In this document: positions 25,098 through 33,459 of the stretch, piece after piece
How the letters are laid out: each line of letters starts with the position of its first letter
Position numbering within the stretch: position 1 is the first letter of the stretch
Assembly: GCA_905216215.1 (NCBI GenBank)
Contig: CAJMSZ010000013.1
Coordinates: 1 to 58,418, forward strand
DNA from: an uncultured bacterium
GTDB taxonomy: Bacteria; Bacillota; Clostridia; Lachnospirales; Lachnospiraceae
DNA length: 58,418 bases
Direction of reading: 5' to 3'
Position numbers and translations under genes: made by a program
Notes under the pieces: model-generated
What the model was told of the DNA's origin: nothing
What the model saw: only the letters and a program-made list of their open reading frames with translations
The model's database searches: none

Positions 25098-25127
25098 AGA
25101 CACATCTTTTATCATCCAGGAGTGAAT

Positions 25128-26126
25128 ATGAAACAATTTTTATGGAATAAGTTATTTATCATTGGATTCCTTGCAGGAATATTATTTATTTTATCCGGCT
25201 GTGCTTCTACAGATTCCAATCCTCTCACTTATCAGGACACACTTTTTGATACAGTGATTCAAATTCGTATTTATGATGCAAATGCAGATGAGGCGCTGGA
25301 TGCATGCAAGACTGCGTGTAAAACTTATGAAAATCTATTCAGTCGTACCGTAGAGGGAAGTGATATTTACCGTCTGAATCACGCAAATGGCTCTCCAACT
25401 GAACTTTCGGATGAAACCATCACTCTTTTAAAACTTGCACTCCAATATTGTGAGCTTTCGGATGGTGCCTTTGACGTTACACTTGCCCCTTTAAGTGACT
25501 TATGGAATTTTCAGGATAACTCTGGTGTTCTTCCAGATAATACGACTATTGCAGAAGCTTTATCTCATGTTGGATATAAAAATGTCATGATAACAGGAAA
25601 CACAGTTCAGTTGTTAGATTCGCAGACAGAAATTGATTTAGGTGGTATTGCAAAAGGTTATATTGCAGATCAGTTGAAAGCCATTCTGAAAGAGCACAAC
25701 GTGGAACATGCACTAATTGATTTGGGTGGAAATATTCTTGCATTGGGTGGAAAACCAGACGGAACTGCCTTTCGTATTGGAATTCAAAAACCATTTTCAC
25801 TTTCGGGTGAAGCTATGACCTATGTGGAAACCACCAATCAATCTGTGGTTTCCTCTGGCGTTTATCAGCGTTACTTCGAGCTTGATGGAACTATTTATCA
25901 TCACATTTTAAATCCACAAACCGGTTATCCTTATCAGAATCACTTATACGGGGTTACTATCCTGTCTGATTCTTCGGCAGATGCTGATGCCTTAAGTACT
26001 ACTTGCTTTGCACTTGGCCCAGAAGAGGGAATGAAACTTATCAATTCCCTTGACTATGCCGAAGCTCTGTTCATCACAGATGAATATGAGCTTCTGTATT
26101 CCAATAATTTTCCTAAAAACAAATAA
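25128..26126 (+). CDS. apbE: FAD:protein FMN transferase, lipoprotein
   Basis: ApbE attaches FMN from FAD to Thr in proteins such as RnfG and RnfD. The 332-residue protein has a lipoprotein signal ending at the lipobox LSGC, so it is anchored outside the membrane. Family motifs are YQDTLFDTVIQIRIYD, FDVTLAPLSDLWNF, IDLGGIAKGYIAD, ALIDLGGNILALGG, SVVSSGVYQRYFE and HHILNPQTGYP. The ATG at 25128 has AGGAG 5 nt upstream, better than the GTG at 25122. Its position next to and convergent with rnfCDGEAB, whose RnfG and RnfD both carry the SGAT flavinylation motif, supports a maturation role for that complex. Confidence 0.95.
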   Translation: MKQFLWNKLFIIGFLAGILFILSGCASTDSNPLTYQDTLFDTVIQIRIYDANADEALDACKTACKTYENLFSRTVEGSDIYRLNHANGSPTELSDETITLLKLALQYCELSDGAFDVTLAPLSDLWNFQDNSGVLPDNTTIAEALSHVGYKNVMITGNTVQLLDSQTEIDLGGIAKGYIADQLKAILKEHNVEHALIDLGGNILALGGKPDGTAFRIGIQKPFSLSGEAMTYVETTNQSVVSSGVYQRYFELDGTIYHHILNPQTGYPYQNHLYGVTILSDSSADADALSTTCFALGPEEGMKLINSLDYAEALFITDEYELLYSNNFPKNK

Positions 26127-26137
26127 AGTATGCAACA

Positions 26138-26182
26138 AAAAAACTCAGGAACCAGTCCTAACCGACCATTTCCTGAGTTTTC
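26138..26182. terminator. Bidirectional terminator between apbE and rnfB
   Basis: Stem AAAACTCAGGAA / TTCCTGAGTTTT around an 18-nt loop, with A/T runs on both sides, between convergent genes. Confidence 0.85.
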
Positions 26183-26205
26183 ATTCATTAAAACCATTTT
26201 TGCGG

Positions 26206-26997
26206 TTAACAGATTATCTTCTTCGGACATTTTTCCGCACATCTTCCGCAATCAACACACTTATCATAATCAATATGTGCAATATTGTCTTCTACAGTAA
26301 CTGCCGCAACACCACAAAGTTTTTCACACATTTTACATCCAATACATCCACTGGTACATACGCTCATCACATCTTTTCCTTTGTCCTTTGAATTGCACTG
26401 AACCAAATGCTTCTGTTCATATGGAACTAATTCAATCAAATGTTTCGGACATGCAGCCACACATTTTCCACAAGCCTTACAAGCTTCTTTATCAACCACT
26501 GCAATTCCATCTACTACATGAATTGCGTCAAATGGACATGCTTTCACACAGCTTCCAAATCCCATGCACCCGTAGGAACAGCCTTTTGGTCCTCCATTTT
26601 GCATATTCGATGCAATAACACAGTCCTCAATACCTGTATATTCATATGCCTGTTTTGCTTTATCACAAGTTCCCGCACATTTTACAAAAGCAACTTTGCG
26701 CACACTTTCTCCCGCTTCTTCTCCTAAAACACCTGCCAGAAGGGCTGCTACCGTAGGCCCCCCTACCGGACACTGGTTTGCCGGTGCTTCTCCTTTGGCA
26801 ATTGCTGCCGCCAGTGCAGCACATCCGGCATAACCACATCCTCCACAGTTATTTCCCGGAAGAAGTTCTAGTATTTGTGCCTCTTTTTCATCTACTTCAA
26901 TGGCAAATTTCTTTCCTGCCACACCGAGGAAAACGCCAATAAACAGACCCGTTCCACCAACAATCAGTGCAGCTATCAGTACACCTGTTATACTCAT
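26206..26997 (-). CDS. rnfB: Rnf complex subunit B (ferredoxin-type)
   Basis: RnfB carries electrons from ferredoxin into the Rnf complex, which couples ferredoxin:NAD+ oxidoreduction to ion pumping. The 263-residue protein has one N-terminal membrane helix, then LLPGNNCGGCGYAGC (the RnfB/Fe-S domain with a further Cys in NQCPVGGP), and three or more [4Fe-4S] ferredoxin-type motifs, including CVKACPFD, CKACGKCVAACPK and CVDCGRCAEKCPK. It is the last gene of rnfCDGEAB, which is the clostridial order. Confidence 0.97.
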   Translation of the reverse strand: MSITGVLIAALIVGGTGLFIGVFLGVAGKKFAIEVDEKEAQILELLPGNNCGGCGYAGCAALAAAIAKGEAPANQCPVGGPTVAALLAGVLGEEAGESVRKVAFVKCAGTCDKAKQAYEYTGIEDCVIASNMQNGGPKGCSYGCMGFGSCVKACPFDAIHVVDGIAVVDKEACKACGKCVAACPKHLIELVPYEQKHLVQCNSKDKGKDVMSVCTSGCIGCKMCEKLCGVAAVTVEDNIAHIDYDKCVDCGRCAEKCPKKIIC

Positions 26998-27012
26998 GAT
27001 TCGTTCCTCCTC

Positions 27013-27588
27013 TTAAATAACTCCAGAAAATCCAAAAAACGCAATTGACATTAACGCAGCCGTGAGCAATACGATTGGTGTTCCCTGAAAAGCTTCCGGA
27101 ATATCATTATACTCAATTTTTTCTCGAATTCCGGCCATAATTGTTATAGCAATTGTGAACCCTACTGCTGTAGCCAAGCCATTTACTACACTGGAAAGAA
27201 TCCCGTACTCCTTCTGCACATTTGTGAGAGCTACACCAAGCACTGCACAGTTTGTTGTGATCAGAGGAAGGTATACTCCAAGGGCCTCATAAAGAGGCGG
27301 CATTGTCTTTTTTAAAAACATTTCTACAAACTGTACCAAAGCAGCAATTACCAGAATAAACACTATCGTCTGTAAATATTCAAAACCGGTCGGAACCAGT
27401 ATAAACTTATAAATCAAACTTGTGCAAAAGGAAGCTATGGTAATAACAAACACAACAGCCCCACCCATTCCTGCAGCTGTATCAATCTTCTTTGAAACTC
27501 CGATAAACGGACAAATTCCAAGAAACTGGCTAAGTACAACATTATTTACAAGTGCAGAGCTTACTGCAATAATTAACAATTCTTTCAT
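27013..27588 (-). CDS. rnfA: Rnf complex subunit A
   Basis: RnfA is an integral membrane subunit of six helices. The 191 residues open LLIIAVSSALVNNVVLSQFLGICPFIG and include PLYEALGVYLPLITTNCAVL, a signature shared with RnfE and NqrD/E. The Cys residues in the two half-membrane helices (GICPF and TTNCAV) match the positions that hold a membrane Fe-S cluster in this family. It lies 15 nt before rnfB. Confidence 0.97.
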   Translation of the reverse strand: MKELLIIAVSSALVNNVVLSQFLGICPFIGVSKKIDTAAGMGGAVVFVITIASFCTSLIYKFILVPTGFEYLQTIVFILVIAALVQFVEMFLKKTMPPLYEALGVYLPLITTNCAVLGVALTNVQKEYGILSSVVNGLATAVGFTIAITIMAGIREKIEYNDIPEAFQGTPIVLLTAALMSIAFFGFSGVI

Positions 27589-27600
27589 CTCGCACTCCTC

Positions 27601-28299
27601 CTATTCTTCTTGTCCTGTAGGGAATATCTTCTTGTCACAACCACCGCAGGATGCACAACCGCCTTCTGCACATCCCTGTACCTTCGGAACTTCTTTTCCC
27701 TTCTTTTCCAGATTGCGCATAATCTTGTTTCGTGCAGCAACCAGAAAAGCAAGCACAAGGAACGCTCCCGGGGCAAGAATGAAAATAGTAATAGGTTCAT
27801 AGGAAGCCGGCATAACCTGTATACCAAAAATAGTTCCGGCTCCAATTACTTCGCGGACAATTCCAATACAAGTTAATCCAAATGTAAATCCCAGACCCAT
27901 TCCAATTCCATCACAAACAGAAAGTAACACTGGATTCTTTGACGCGTAACTCTCAGCACGTCCTAAGATAATACAGTTTACAACAATAAGCGGTATATAT
28001 ATTCCAAGTGCTGAATACAAGCTTGGAATATATCCTTCTAACAGAAACTGTACAATTGTTACAAAAGATGCCACTACAACAATAAATGCCGGCATTCTGA
28101 CCGAATCAGGTATAATCTTCCTGAGCATGGAAATCAACATATTTGACAGAATCAAAACTACTGTTGTTGACAGACCCATTCCAATTCCATTGGTTGCTGA
28201 AGTGGTGACCGCAAGAGTCGGGCACATACCAAGCATCATAACAAAGGTAGGATTCTCTTTGATGATTCCATTGTATAATCGTTCCATATACTTATTCAT
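27601..28299 (-). CDS. rnfE: Rnf complex subunit E with a Cys-rich C-terminal tail
   Basis: RnfE pairs with RnfA in the membrane. The core shows NPTFVMMLGMCPTLAVTTSA, LYSALGIYIPLIVVNCIIL and GMGLGFTFGLTCIGIVREV. The length is 232 residues, about 25-30 more than usual because of a soluble tail, GKEVPKVQGCAEGGCASCGG and CDKK. The cysteines are spaced C-x4-C-x2-C-x2-C and could bind zinc or an Fe-S cluster. Its start overlaps the end of rnfG by 8 nt. Confidence 0.95.
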   Translation of the reverse strand: MNKYMERLYNGIIKENPTFVMMLGMCPTLAVTTSATNGIGMGLSTTVVLILSNMLISMLRKIIPDSVRMPAFIVVVASFVTIVQFLLEGYIPSLYSALGIYIPLIVVNCIILGRAESYASKNPVLLSVCDGIGMGLGFTFGLTCIGIVREVIGAGTIFGIQVMPASYEPITIFILAPGAFLVLAFLVAARNKIMRNLEKKGKEVPKVQGCAEGGCASCGGCDKKIFPTGQEE

Positions 28300-28858
28300 T
28301 TTCAGGCCCTCCTAACTCGTTATAATAGAAATCAAGTGCATTATTGACAGCTCCTGTCACTGCACGGGATGTAATGGTAGCACCGCTTAACGCATCAATC
28401 GCTTCTCCCTCACCACCGTCTTTTGATACATAAAAATGGTCTGTCTGCTTTCCTGCATACTGATTATAAAATTCCGGTTTCTTGGCATTCATTCCAAGCC
28501 CGGCAGTCTCACTGATAGACAAAATAGAAATTCCCTTCACGGTTCCGTCAGAAGTAATTCCCACAGATATCTGAATATCACCACCATATCCTTCTTTGCT
28601 GGTTGTTGTGATGACATATCCTGCGTCTGTTCCATTTTCTTTAACCGTATAAACCTGGTCGATTCCATCTGTCAGTGTTACATCCGCCACCTCAAACGCA
28701 TCCGCAGATGGAAATACCTGCAGGCAGGCTTCCTGTGTTTCCTTTTCCTTTGCCTGTGCAATGGGTTCTTTTGTGACCTCATAGACAAATCCCAAAGCTG
28801 TTCCTGCAATGAGTGTTATAGCTGTAAGAATTAATGTATTTTTAAGAATTTTATTCAT
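28292..28858 (-). CDS. rnfG: Rnf complex subunit G (covalent FMN)
   Basis: RnfG has one N-terminal membrane helix and an outward FMN-binding domain. The flavinylation site is ALSGATITSRAV, with Thr161 expected to carry FMN through a phosphoester bond. ISETAGLGMNA is the second family signature. The 188-residue length is normal. It starts within the last base of rnfD's stop (position 28858) and overlaps rnfE at the other end, so all three are tightly coupled. Confidence 0.97.
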   Translation of the reverse strand: MNKILKNTLILTAITLIAGTALGFVYEVTKEPIAQAKEKETQEACLQVFPSADAFEVADVTLTDGIDQVYTVKENGTDAGYVITTTSKEGYGGDIQISVGITSDGTVKGISILSISETAGLGMNAKKPEFYNQYAGKQTDHFYVSKDGGEGEAIDALSGATITSRAVTGAVNNALDFYYNELGGPENE

Positions 28859-29829
28859 TATTTTTCTCCCCCTTTCCCAAAAGGTTTCGGAAGAGTCACT
28901 CTTTCAATCAGAGGAACAAGAAGGTTCCCGATAATGATTGCATAGGATACACCTTCTGCCGAACCTCCGAAGAGTCGGAAAATTCCAGTTAAAATTCCAA
29001 GCACTACACCATATACTATCTGTCCTGTTTTAGTAATCGGTGCTGTAACATAATCCGTTGCCATAAACCATGCACCGAGCATAATTCCGCCTCCGCAAAG
29101 TTCAGCAACAATATAATCAGAATTAAAGAATCCAATTCCATTTACAAAGCCACCACAGATACCTATAAAGATAACAAAAGTTGCCAGATAACTTCCCGGA
29201 ATATTCAAATCAATAATTCCAAGTCCAATCAGAAGCATTGCACCTGCCATGATTGCAAGTACCGATGTTTCACCAATGGTTCCACCAATATTTCCAACTA
29301 GCATATCCATGGTATTTACTCCGGAAAGTAATGCATTTCCACTCTGCACATTGGAACGAATAATTGCAAGTGGTGTTGCACCGGAAATGCCGTCATATAC
29401 AAAATTGGTCATTCTTCCTGTAAAGGAAATAAGCAAAAAGCATCGTGCGCCAAGAGCCGGGTTCATAAAATTCTGTCCCAGACCGCCAAATAACTGCTTT
29501 ACAATCAAAATTGCAAAAATGCTTCCAAGTGCCCCCATCCAGAGCGGTGCTGTCGGAGGCAGATTAAGCGCCAGAAGCAGTCCCGTTACAACGGCACTGA
29601 AATCTTGAATTGTATTTTTTTTGTGCATAAGTTTTTCGTAAATATATTCTGTAAGCACTGCAGATGCTACCGTAACCAGTACGAGAAGCCATGCATTGGT
29701 ATCTCTGAAATTATAAATTCCAAAAGCCGTTGCCGGTAAAAGTGCAATTACCACCCACATCATAATATTACCGGTTGTAGCTTTGGAACGTATATGTGGA
29801 GATGATGAAATCTTTAATTGTTCTCCCAC
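28858..29829 (-). CDS. rnfD: Rnf complex subunit D (covalent FMN)
   Basis: RnfD is a membrane subunit related to NqrB, with about eight to ten helices in 323 residues. SSPHIRSKATTGNIMMWVVI begins the protein, LLALNLPPTAPLWMGALG and NFMNPALGARC follow, and the flavinylation motif GISGATPLAI marks Thr152 as the FMN attachment residue. ATDYVTAPITKTGQ near residue 255 is also conserved. It is preceded by rnfC with a 27-nt gap. Confidence 0.97.
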   Translation of the reverse strand: MGEQLKISSSPHIRSKATTGNIMMWVVIALLPATAFGIYNFRDTNAWLLVLVTVASAVLTEYIYEKLMHKKNTIQDFSAVVTGLLLALNLPPTAPLWMGALGSIFAILIVKQLFGGLGQNFMNPALGARCFLLISFTGRMTNFVYDGISGATPLAIIRSNVQSGNALLSGVNTMDMLVGNIGGTIGETSVLAIMAGAMLLIGLGIIDLNIPGSYLATFVIFIGICGGFVNGIGFFNSDYIVAELCGGGIMLGAWFMATDYVTAPITKTGQIVYGVVLGILTGIFRLFGGSAEGVSYAIIIGNLLVPLIERVTLPKPFGKGGEK

Positions 29830-29856
29830 GTAGGTCCACCTCTTTCTCTATTCATT

Positions 29857-31176
29857 TTATTTTTTACGTCTGTTCGCCAGCGTAGTCTTTCTCATACTTC
29901 CGATTGCCTGCTTTAATTGTCTCTTTGCCGGACATACATAACTGCAGGAGCCACATTCCATACATTCCAGACCATTCAATTTCACAAAGCCCTCTTCATC
30001 CCCACGTTCAGCTACTTTTGCAAGACGTGACGGAATCAGTCTGCTTGGGCAAACTTCTACGCATCTTCCACAGTTAATACAAGGAGTCGGCTCCATAGCG
30101 GAAACCGCATCCGTCTTAAGACAGACGATTGCGGACGTTGTCTTAGTTACCGGAACATCCAGCGAATACATGGCAAATCCCATCATCGGCCCACCGGAAA
30201 TCACCTTTTCCGTTCCTTCAACAAGACCACCGGCTGCTTCTACAAGTTCACGCTGATTGGTTCCAAAATACACTTTAAAATTCGCAGGTGAAGCAATGCC
30301 ATCACCACTTACAGTGACTAGACTTTCCATTGATGGACGCCCCTTCACCACAGCCTGATAAATATGTATGATTGTTTCCACATTATCAACAATGCATCCC
30401 GCATCTGCCGGAAGCATAGCCGAATGAATCGCTCTTTTGGTTGTTGCATAAATCAATTGTCGCTCAGAACCTTGCGGATATTTTGTCTGAAGCACCTTCA
30501 CCTGCATACGCGGCTGTTCTTTAATCAGTGCCTCAATCTTTTCAACACAATCCATCTTATTATCTTCAATAGCAAATATTCCGGTTGCATTATCAAAAAG
30601 CTTCAGGATTACAGACATCCCTTGAACCAGTTCTTCCGGATTTTCTATCATACGTCTATAATCCGTGGTAATGTAAGGTTCACATTCTGCGCAGTTAGCA
30701 ATGATATAGTCAATCTTATCCGGTTCCTTGGGTGAGAGCTTCACTCGTGTAGGGAATCCGGCTCCTCCCATTCCAACAATTCCCGCTTCCGCTATAACAT
30801 TTAATATTTCTTCCTTCGTCAATTCCTCCCACGGTTTTGCTTCCAGGTATTCCACCTCTTCATAAAGCTGATCATTTTCCACAACAATGGATTCTACTTT
30901 ATTTCCTGTCGGAGTCAGTCTCGCTTCGATTGCCTTAACTTTTCCAGATACAGAAGCATAAATTGGGGCAGATACAAATCCCCCTGCTTCCGCAATCTTC
31001 TGTCCACGCAGGACACGGTCTCCTCTTCCTACAACAGGCTTAGCCGGTGCACCGATATGCTGCGAAAGTGGGTACACAAGTTCTCCCTTTGGCAACAACT
31101 CTGTAACTTCTTTGTTTTTAGAAAGGTTCTTTCCATCATCCGGATGTACACCGCCCTTAAATGTAAATTTAATCAT
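29857..31176 (-). CDS. rnfC: Rnf complex subunit C (NADH-binding)
   Basis: RnfC is the peripheral subunit with the NAD(H) and FMN site. In 439 residues: an N-terminal barrel (FKGGVHPDDGKNLSKNKEV), VGMGGAGFPTRVKL for the nucleotide-binding region, ANCAECEPYITTDYR, and two [4Fe-4S] motifs, CINCGRCVEVCPSRL and CMECGSCSYVCPAK. The start at 31176 has GGAAGGTGA upstream, which is better than the in-frame GTG 21 nt earlier. It is the first gene of the rnf operon. Confidence 0.97.
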   Translation of the reverse strand: MIKFTFKGGVHPDDGKNLSKNKEVTELLPKGELVYPLSQHIGAPAKPVVGRGDRVLRGQKIAEAGGFVSAPIYASVSGKVKAIEARLTPTGNKVESIVVENDQLYEEVEYLEAKPWEELTKEEILNVIAEAGIVGMGGAGFPTRVKLSPKEPDKIDYIIANCAECEPYITTDYRRMIENPEELVQGMSVILKLFDNATGIFAIEDNKMDCVEKIEALIKEQPRMQVKVLQTKYPQGSERQLIYATTKRAIHSAMLPADAGCIVDNVETIIHIYQAVVKGRPSMESLVTVSGDGIASPANFKVYFGTNQRELVEAAGGLVEGTEKVISGGPMMGFAMYSLDVPVTKTTSAIVCLKTDAVSAMEPTPCINCGRCVEVCPSRLIPSRLAKVAERGDEEGFVKLNGLECMECGSCSYVCPAKRQLKQAIGSMRKTTLANRRKK

Positions 31177-31203
31177 CTTCTCACCTTCCTTTTTCACGTT
31201 CTC

Positions 31204-31232
31204 ACTTTACTATACTAAAAAAGCATAGACAA
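31204..31232 (-). promoter_or_regulatory. Possible rnf operon promoter
   Basis: Minus-strand TTGTCT (31227-31232), a 17-nt spacer and TAAAGT (31204-31209). Both boxes match consensus at four of six positions, so the call is tentative. Confidence 0.4.
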
Positions 31233-31284
31233 ATCCAGTTAATTTTTATTTTTTAAGATGTTATTTTCTTAACAAAATCGTTTG

Positions 31285-31319
31285 ATATGAAAAGAGACAG
31301 GAATCTCTGTCCTGTCTCT
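31285..31319 (-). terminator. Terminator after the S1-like gene
   Basis: Minus-strand stem AGAGACAGG (31311-31319) / CCTGTCTCT (31293-31301) followed by TTTTCAT. It separates the ispH-S1 unit from rnfC. Confidence 0.8.
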
Positions 31320-31328
31320 CTTTATTTA

Positions 31329-31445
31329 CGCGAGCAACGAGCCAAAGTCCGTGCTTGCACGAGACCTTGGCGACTGCCGCGATAACTTGAGAAACTCGCG
31401 AAGTGTGTTTCTCATAGTTTCATTTTCGAATTTGCTTCTGCAAAT
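31329..31445 (-). other. GC-rich structured element in the S1 gene 3' UTR
   Basis: Between the S1 stop and the terminator, read on the minus strand, there are three nested or adjacent hairpins: ATTTGC/GCAAAT (31430-31445), GAGAAAC/GTTTCTC (31389-31413), and a long one with GCCAAGGTC/GACTTTGGC (9 bp, one G-T) capped by CGTG/CACG and closed below by CGCGGCA/TGCTCGCG (31329-31380). Its base composition is clearly more GC-rich than the flanking DNA. It could be a REP-like repeat or a structured RNA; I cannot tell which. Confidence 0.55.
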
Positions 31446-31446
31446 A

Positions 31447-32526
31447 TTATTCTTCTACAGCTTCTTCCTGTTCTGGAGCAGCAAGAGCCTTCATGCTTAA
31501 GCTGATTTTCTTTTCAGCTTCATTTAAATCGACAATCTTTGCTGTGATTTCCTGTCCAACAGATAATACATCGGAAGGTTTTTCAACATGATTTTTTGAA
31601 ATCTGTGAAACATGAAGCAATGCATCAACACCAGGAGCGAGCTCAACGAATGCACCAAAATCCGTCATTCTTGCAACTTTACCTGTTACTTCGGTTCCAA
31701 CTGCATACTTTTCAGCAGCATTAGCCCATGGATTTGTCTCTGGGAATTTTAAGCTAAGCGCAATCTTTGTATCGTGAATATCCTTCACAAGAACTTTCAA
31801 TGTCTCGCCAACAGTAAATACCTTCTTCGGATTCTCTACTCTTCCCCAAGACATCTCTGAAATGTGAAGCAGTCCGTCTACCCCACCAAGGTCGATAAAT
31901 GCACCAAAATCAGTTACATTCTTAACTGTACCTTCTACTGTATCTCCTACATGAAGCTTTGCAAACACTTCTTTCTGTTTTTCTGCTTTCTCAGCAACAA
32001 GAAGCTGTCTTCTGTCACCGATAATACGATTTCTTCTCGGATTGAATTCACTGATAACGAATTCAATTTCCTGATTCTGATACTTTGTCAAATCTTTTTC
32101 ATAAGTGTCTGATACAAGACTTGCAGGAATAAATACTCTTGCTTCATCCACAACGACACTTAATCCTCCACCAAGAATCTGAACAACTGTAGCCTTCAGA
32201 ACTTCTTTGTTTTCGTAAGCTTCTTTTAATCTCTCATTTCCCTTTTCAGCAGCAAGTTTCTTATATGTAAGAAGAACCTGTCCTTCTCCGTCATTGACTT
32301 TCAACACTTTTGCTGTCATTGTATCGCCTACAGAAACAAGCTTTGTCAAATCAGCATTTGCTTCATTCGTATACTCATTTCTTGTGATGATACCGTCGGC
32401 TTTGTATCCAATATTTAAGATGATTTCATCTGGTTTCACGTCAATTACAGTACCATCTACGACCTCTCCATTATGAATTGTTTTTAATGATTCTTCTAAC
32501 ATTTGTTCAAAAGTTAATTCTGACAT
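31447..32526 (-). CDS. rpsA: S1 RNA-binding domain protein (ribosomal protein S1-like)
   Basis: A 359-residue protein with four S1 (OB-fold) repeats; the third and fourth are clearest (GTVKNVTDFGAFIDLGGVDG and GKVARMTDFGAFVELAPGVD, each followed by LLHxSxxS). The first starts near GTVIDVKPDEIILNIGYK. E. coli S1 has six repeats; four-repeat versions are usual in Firmicutes and may act in mRNA binding or translation control. The start at 32526 lies inside the end of ispH (20-nt overlap, different frame) and uses GAGGAGG. In related species the two genes can be fused into one protein; here they are separate. Confidence 0.92.
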   Translation of the reverse strand: MSELTFEQMLEESLKTIHNGEVVDGTVIDVKPDEIILNIGYKADGIITRNEYTNEANADLTKLVSVGDTMTAKVLKVNDGEGQVLLTYKKLAAEKGNERLKEAYENKEVLKATVVQILGGGLSVVVDEARVFIPASLVSDTYEKDLTKYQNQEIEFVISEFNPRRNRIIGDRRQLLVAEKAEKQKEVFAKLHVGDTVEGTVKNVTDFGAFIDLGGVDGLLHISEMSWGRVENPKKVFTVGETLKVLVKDIHDTKIALSLKFPETNPWANAAEKYAVGTEVTGKVARMTDFGAFVELAPGVDALLHVSQISKNHVEKPSDVLSVGQEITAKIVDLNEAEKKISLSMKALAAPEQEEAVEE

Positions 32527-33385
32527 TATTTTGAACCTCCTCAATTATATTGTTGGGCGTGGATGCCCCTGCTGTAATACCTACTGTTTCCACGGACCTC
32601 AATTGATTCATATCCAAATCACCTAGTGTCTGTATATAGTACGTATTGTTACATGCTTTTTTGCATATTTCAAATAACTTCTGAGTATTAGAGCTATGCT
32701 TATCACCGACCACAATCATAGCCTCTACCTCTTCTGCAATGTTCCTAGCTTCTGTCTGACGTTCTTTCGTGGCATTGCAAATTGTATTTAAAACATTTAT
32801 ATCATAACGCTTTTCCGAAATAATTTCAACTAAATCTTTGAATTTCTTGTAATTAAATGTCGTCTGTGCAACAACACAAATAGGATGTTTTCCAACCGTG
32901 TTTTCATTAGACTCATACTTCTCCAAAAAACGAAGCATTTCTTCCTGAGTCTGTATAATATATGCTTTTCCTTCTACCCATCCACGAATTCCCTGCACCT
33001 CCGGATGTTCAGGGTCTCCTATAATAATAATCTCTTTTCCTTTATTACTTTCTTCCTGTACAATATTATGGATTCGTTTTACGAATGGACACGTAGCGTC
33101 CACATACTTAATTCCTTTTTCAGCCAGCTTGTCGCAAATTCGCTTTGGCACTCCGTGAGAACGGATAATTACCAGTCCATCTGTAAGCGCATTCAATTCT
33201 TCTTCTGAGTGCAGGACCTTCACACCATTTTGTTCCATGTCCTTTATTACTTCTGCATTATGAATAATCGGCCCATACGTGTATATCTGTTTTTCTTTTT
33301 CTTTATCAACCTGTTCATATACCGTCTCCACAGCACGTTTTACTCCAAAACAAAACCCTGCACTTTTTGCACGAATCACTTTCAT
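32507..33385 (-). CDS. ispH: 4-hydroxy-3-methylbut-2-enyl diphosphate reductase
   Basis: IspH makes IPP and DMAPP in the last step of the MEP isoprenoid pathway, using a [4Fe-4S] cluster. The 292 residues contain the cluster cysteines in GFCFGVKRAV (C12), DATCPFVKRIH and NTICNATKERQ, plus YGPIIHNAEVI, IIRSHGVP, SSNTQKLFEIC and ITAGASTPNNIIEEV. The ATG follows GAGGAGAAGC. A hairpin resembling a terminator lies only about 17 nt upstream, which may attenuate expression. Confidence 0.97.
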   Translation of the reverse strand: MKVIRAKSAGFCFGVKRAVETVYEQVDKEKEKQIYTYGPIIHNAEVIKDMEQNGVKVLHSEEELNALTDGLVIIRSHGVPKRICDKLAEKGIKYVDATCPFVKRIHNIVQEESNKGKEIIIIGDPEHPEVQGIRGWVEGKAYIIQTQEEMLRFLEKYESNENTVGKHPICVVAQTTFNYKKFKDLVEIISEKRYDINVLNTICNATKERQTEARNIAEEVEAMIVVGDKHSSNTQKLFEICKKACNNTYYIQTLGDLDMNQLRSVETVGITAGASTPNNIIEEVQNNVRINF

Positions 33386-33401
33386 TATGCTTCTCCTCTT
33401 C

Positions 33402-33440
33402 TATAAAGAAATCCTGACGGATGTTCATTCCGTCAGGATT
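33402..33440 (-). terminator. Terminator or attenuator upstream of ispH
   Basis: Perfect 12-bp minus-strand stem AATCCTGACGGA / TCCGTCAGGATT with a 7-nt loop, followed by TTTCTTTATAG. It ends the NlpC/P60 gene but lies directly before the ispH ribosome binding site, so ispH needs read-through or a promoter I could not identify. Confidence 0.75.
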
Positions 33441-33459
33441 CTATCCTTCTAAAGCAATA

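Noticed and set aside
32507..33385. A single fused IspH-S1 protein
   Set aside because: The two frames differ and ispH ends in TGA after a normal C-terminus. The S1 gene has its own strong ribosome binding site.
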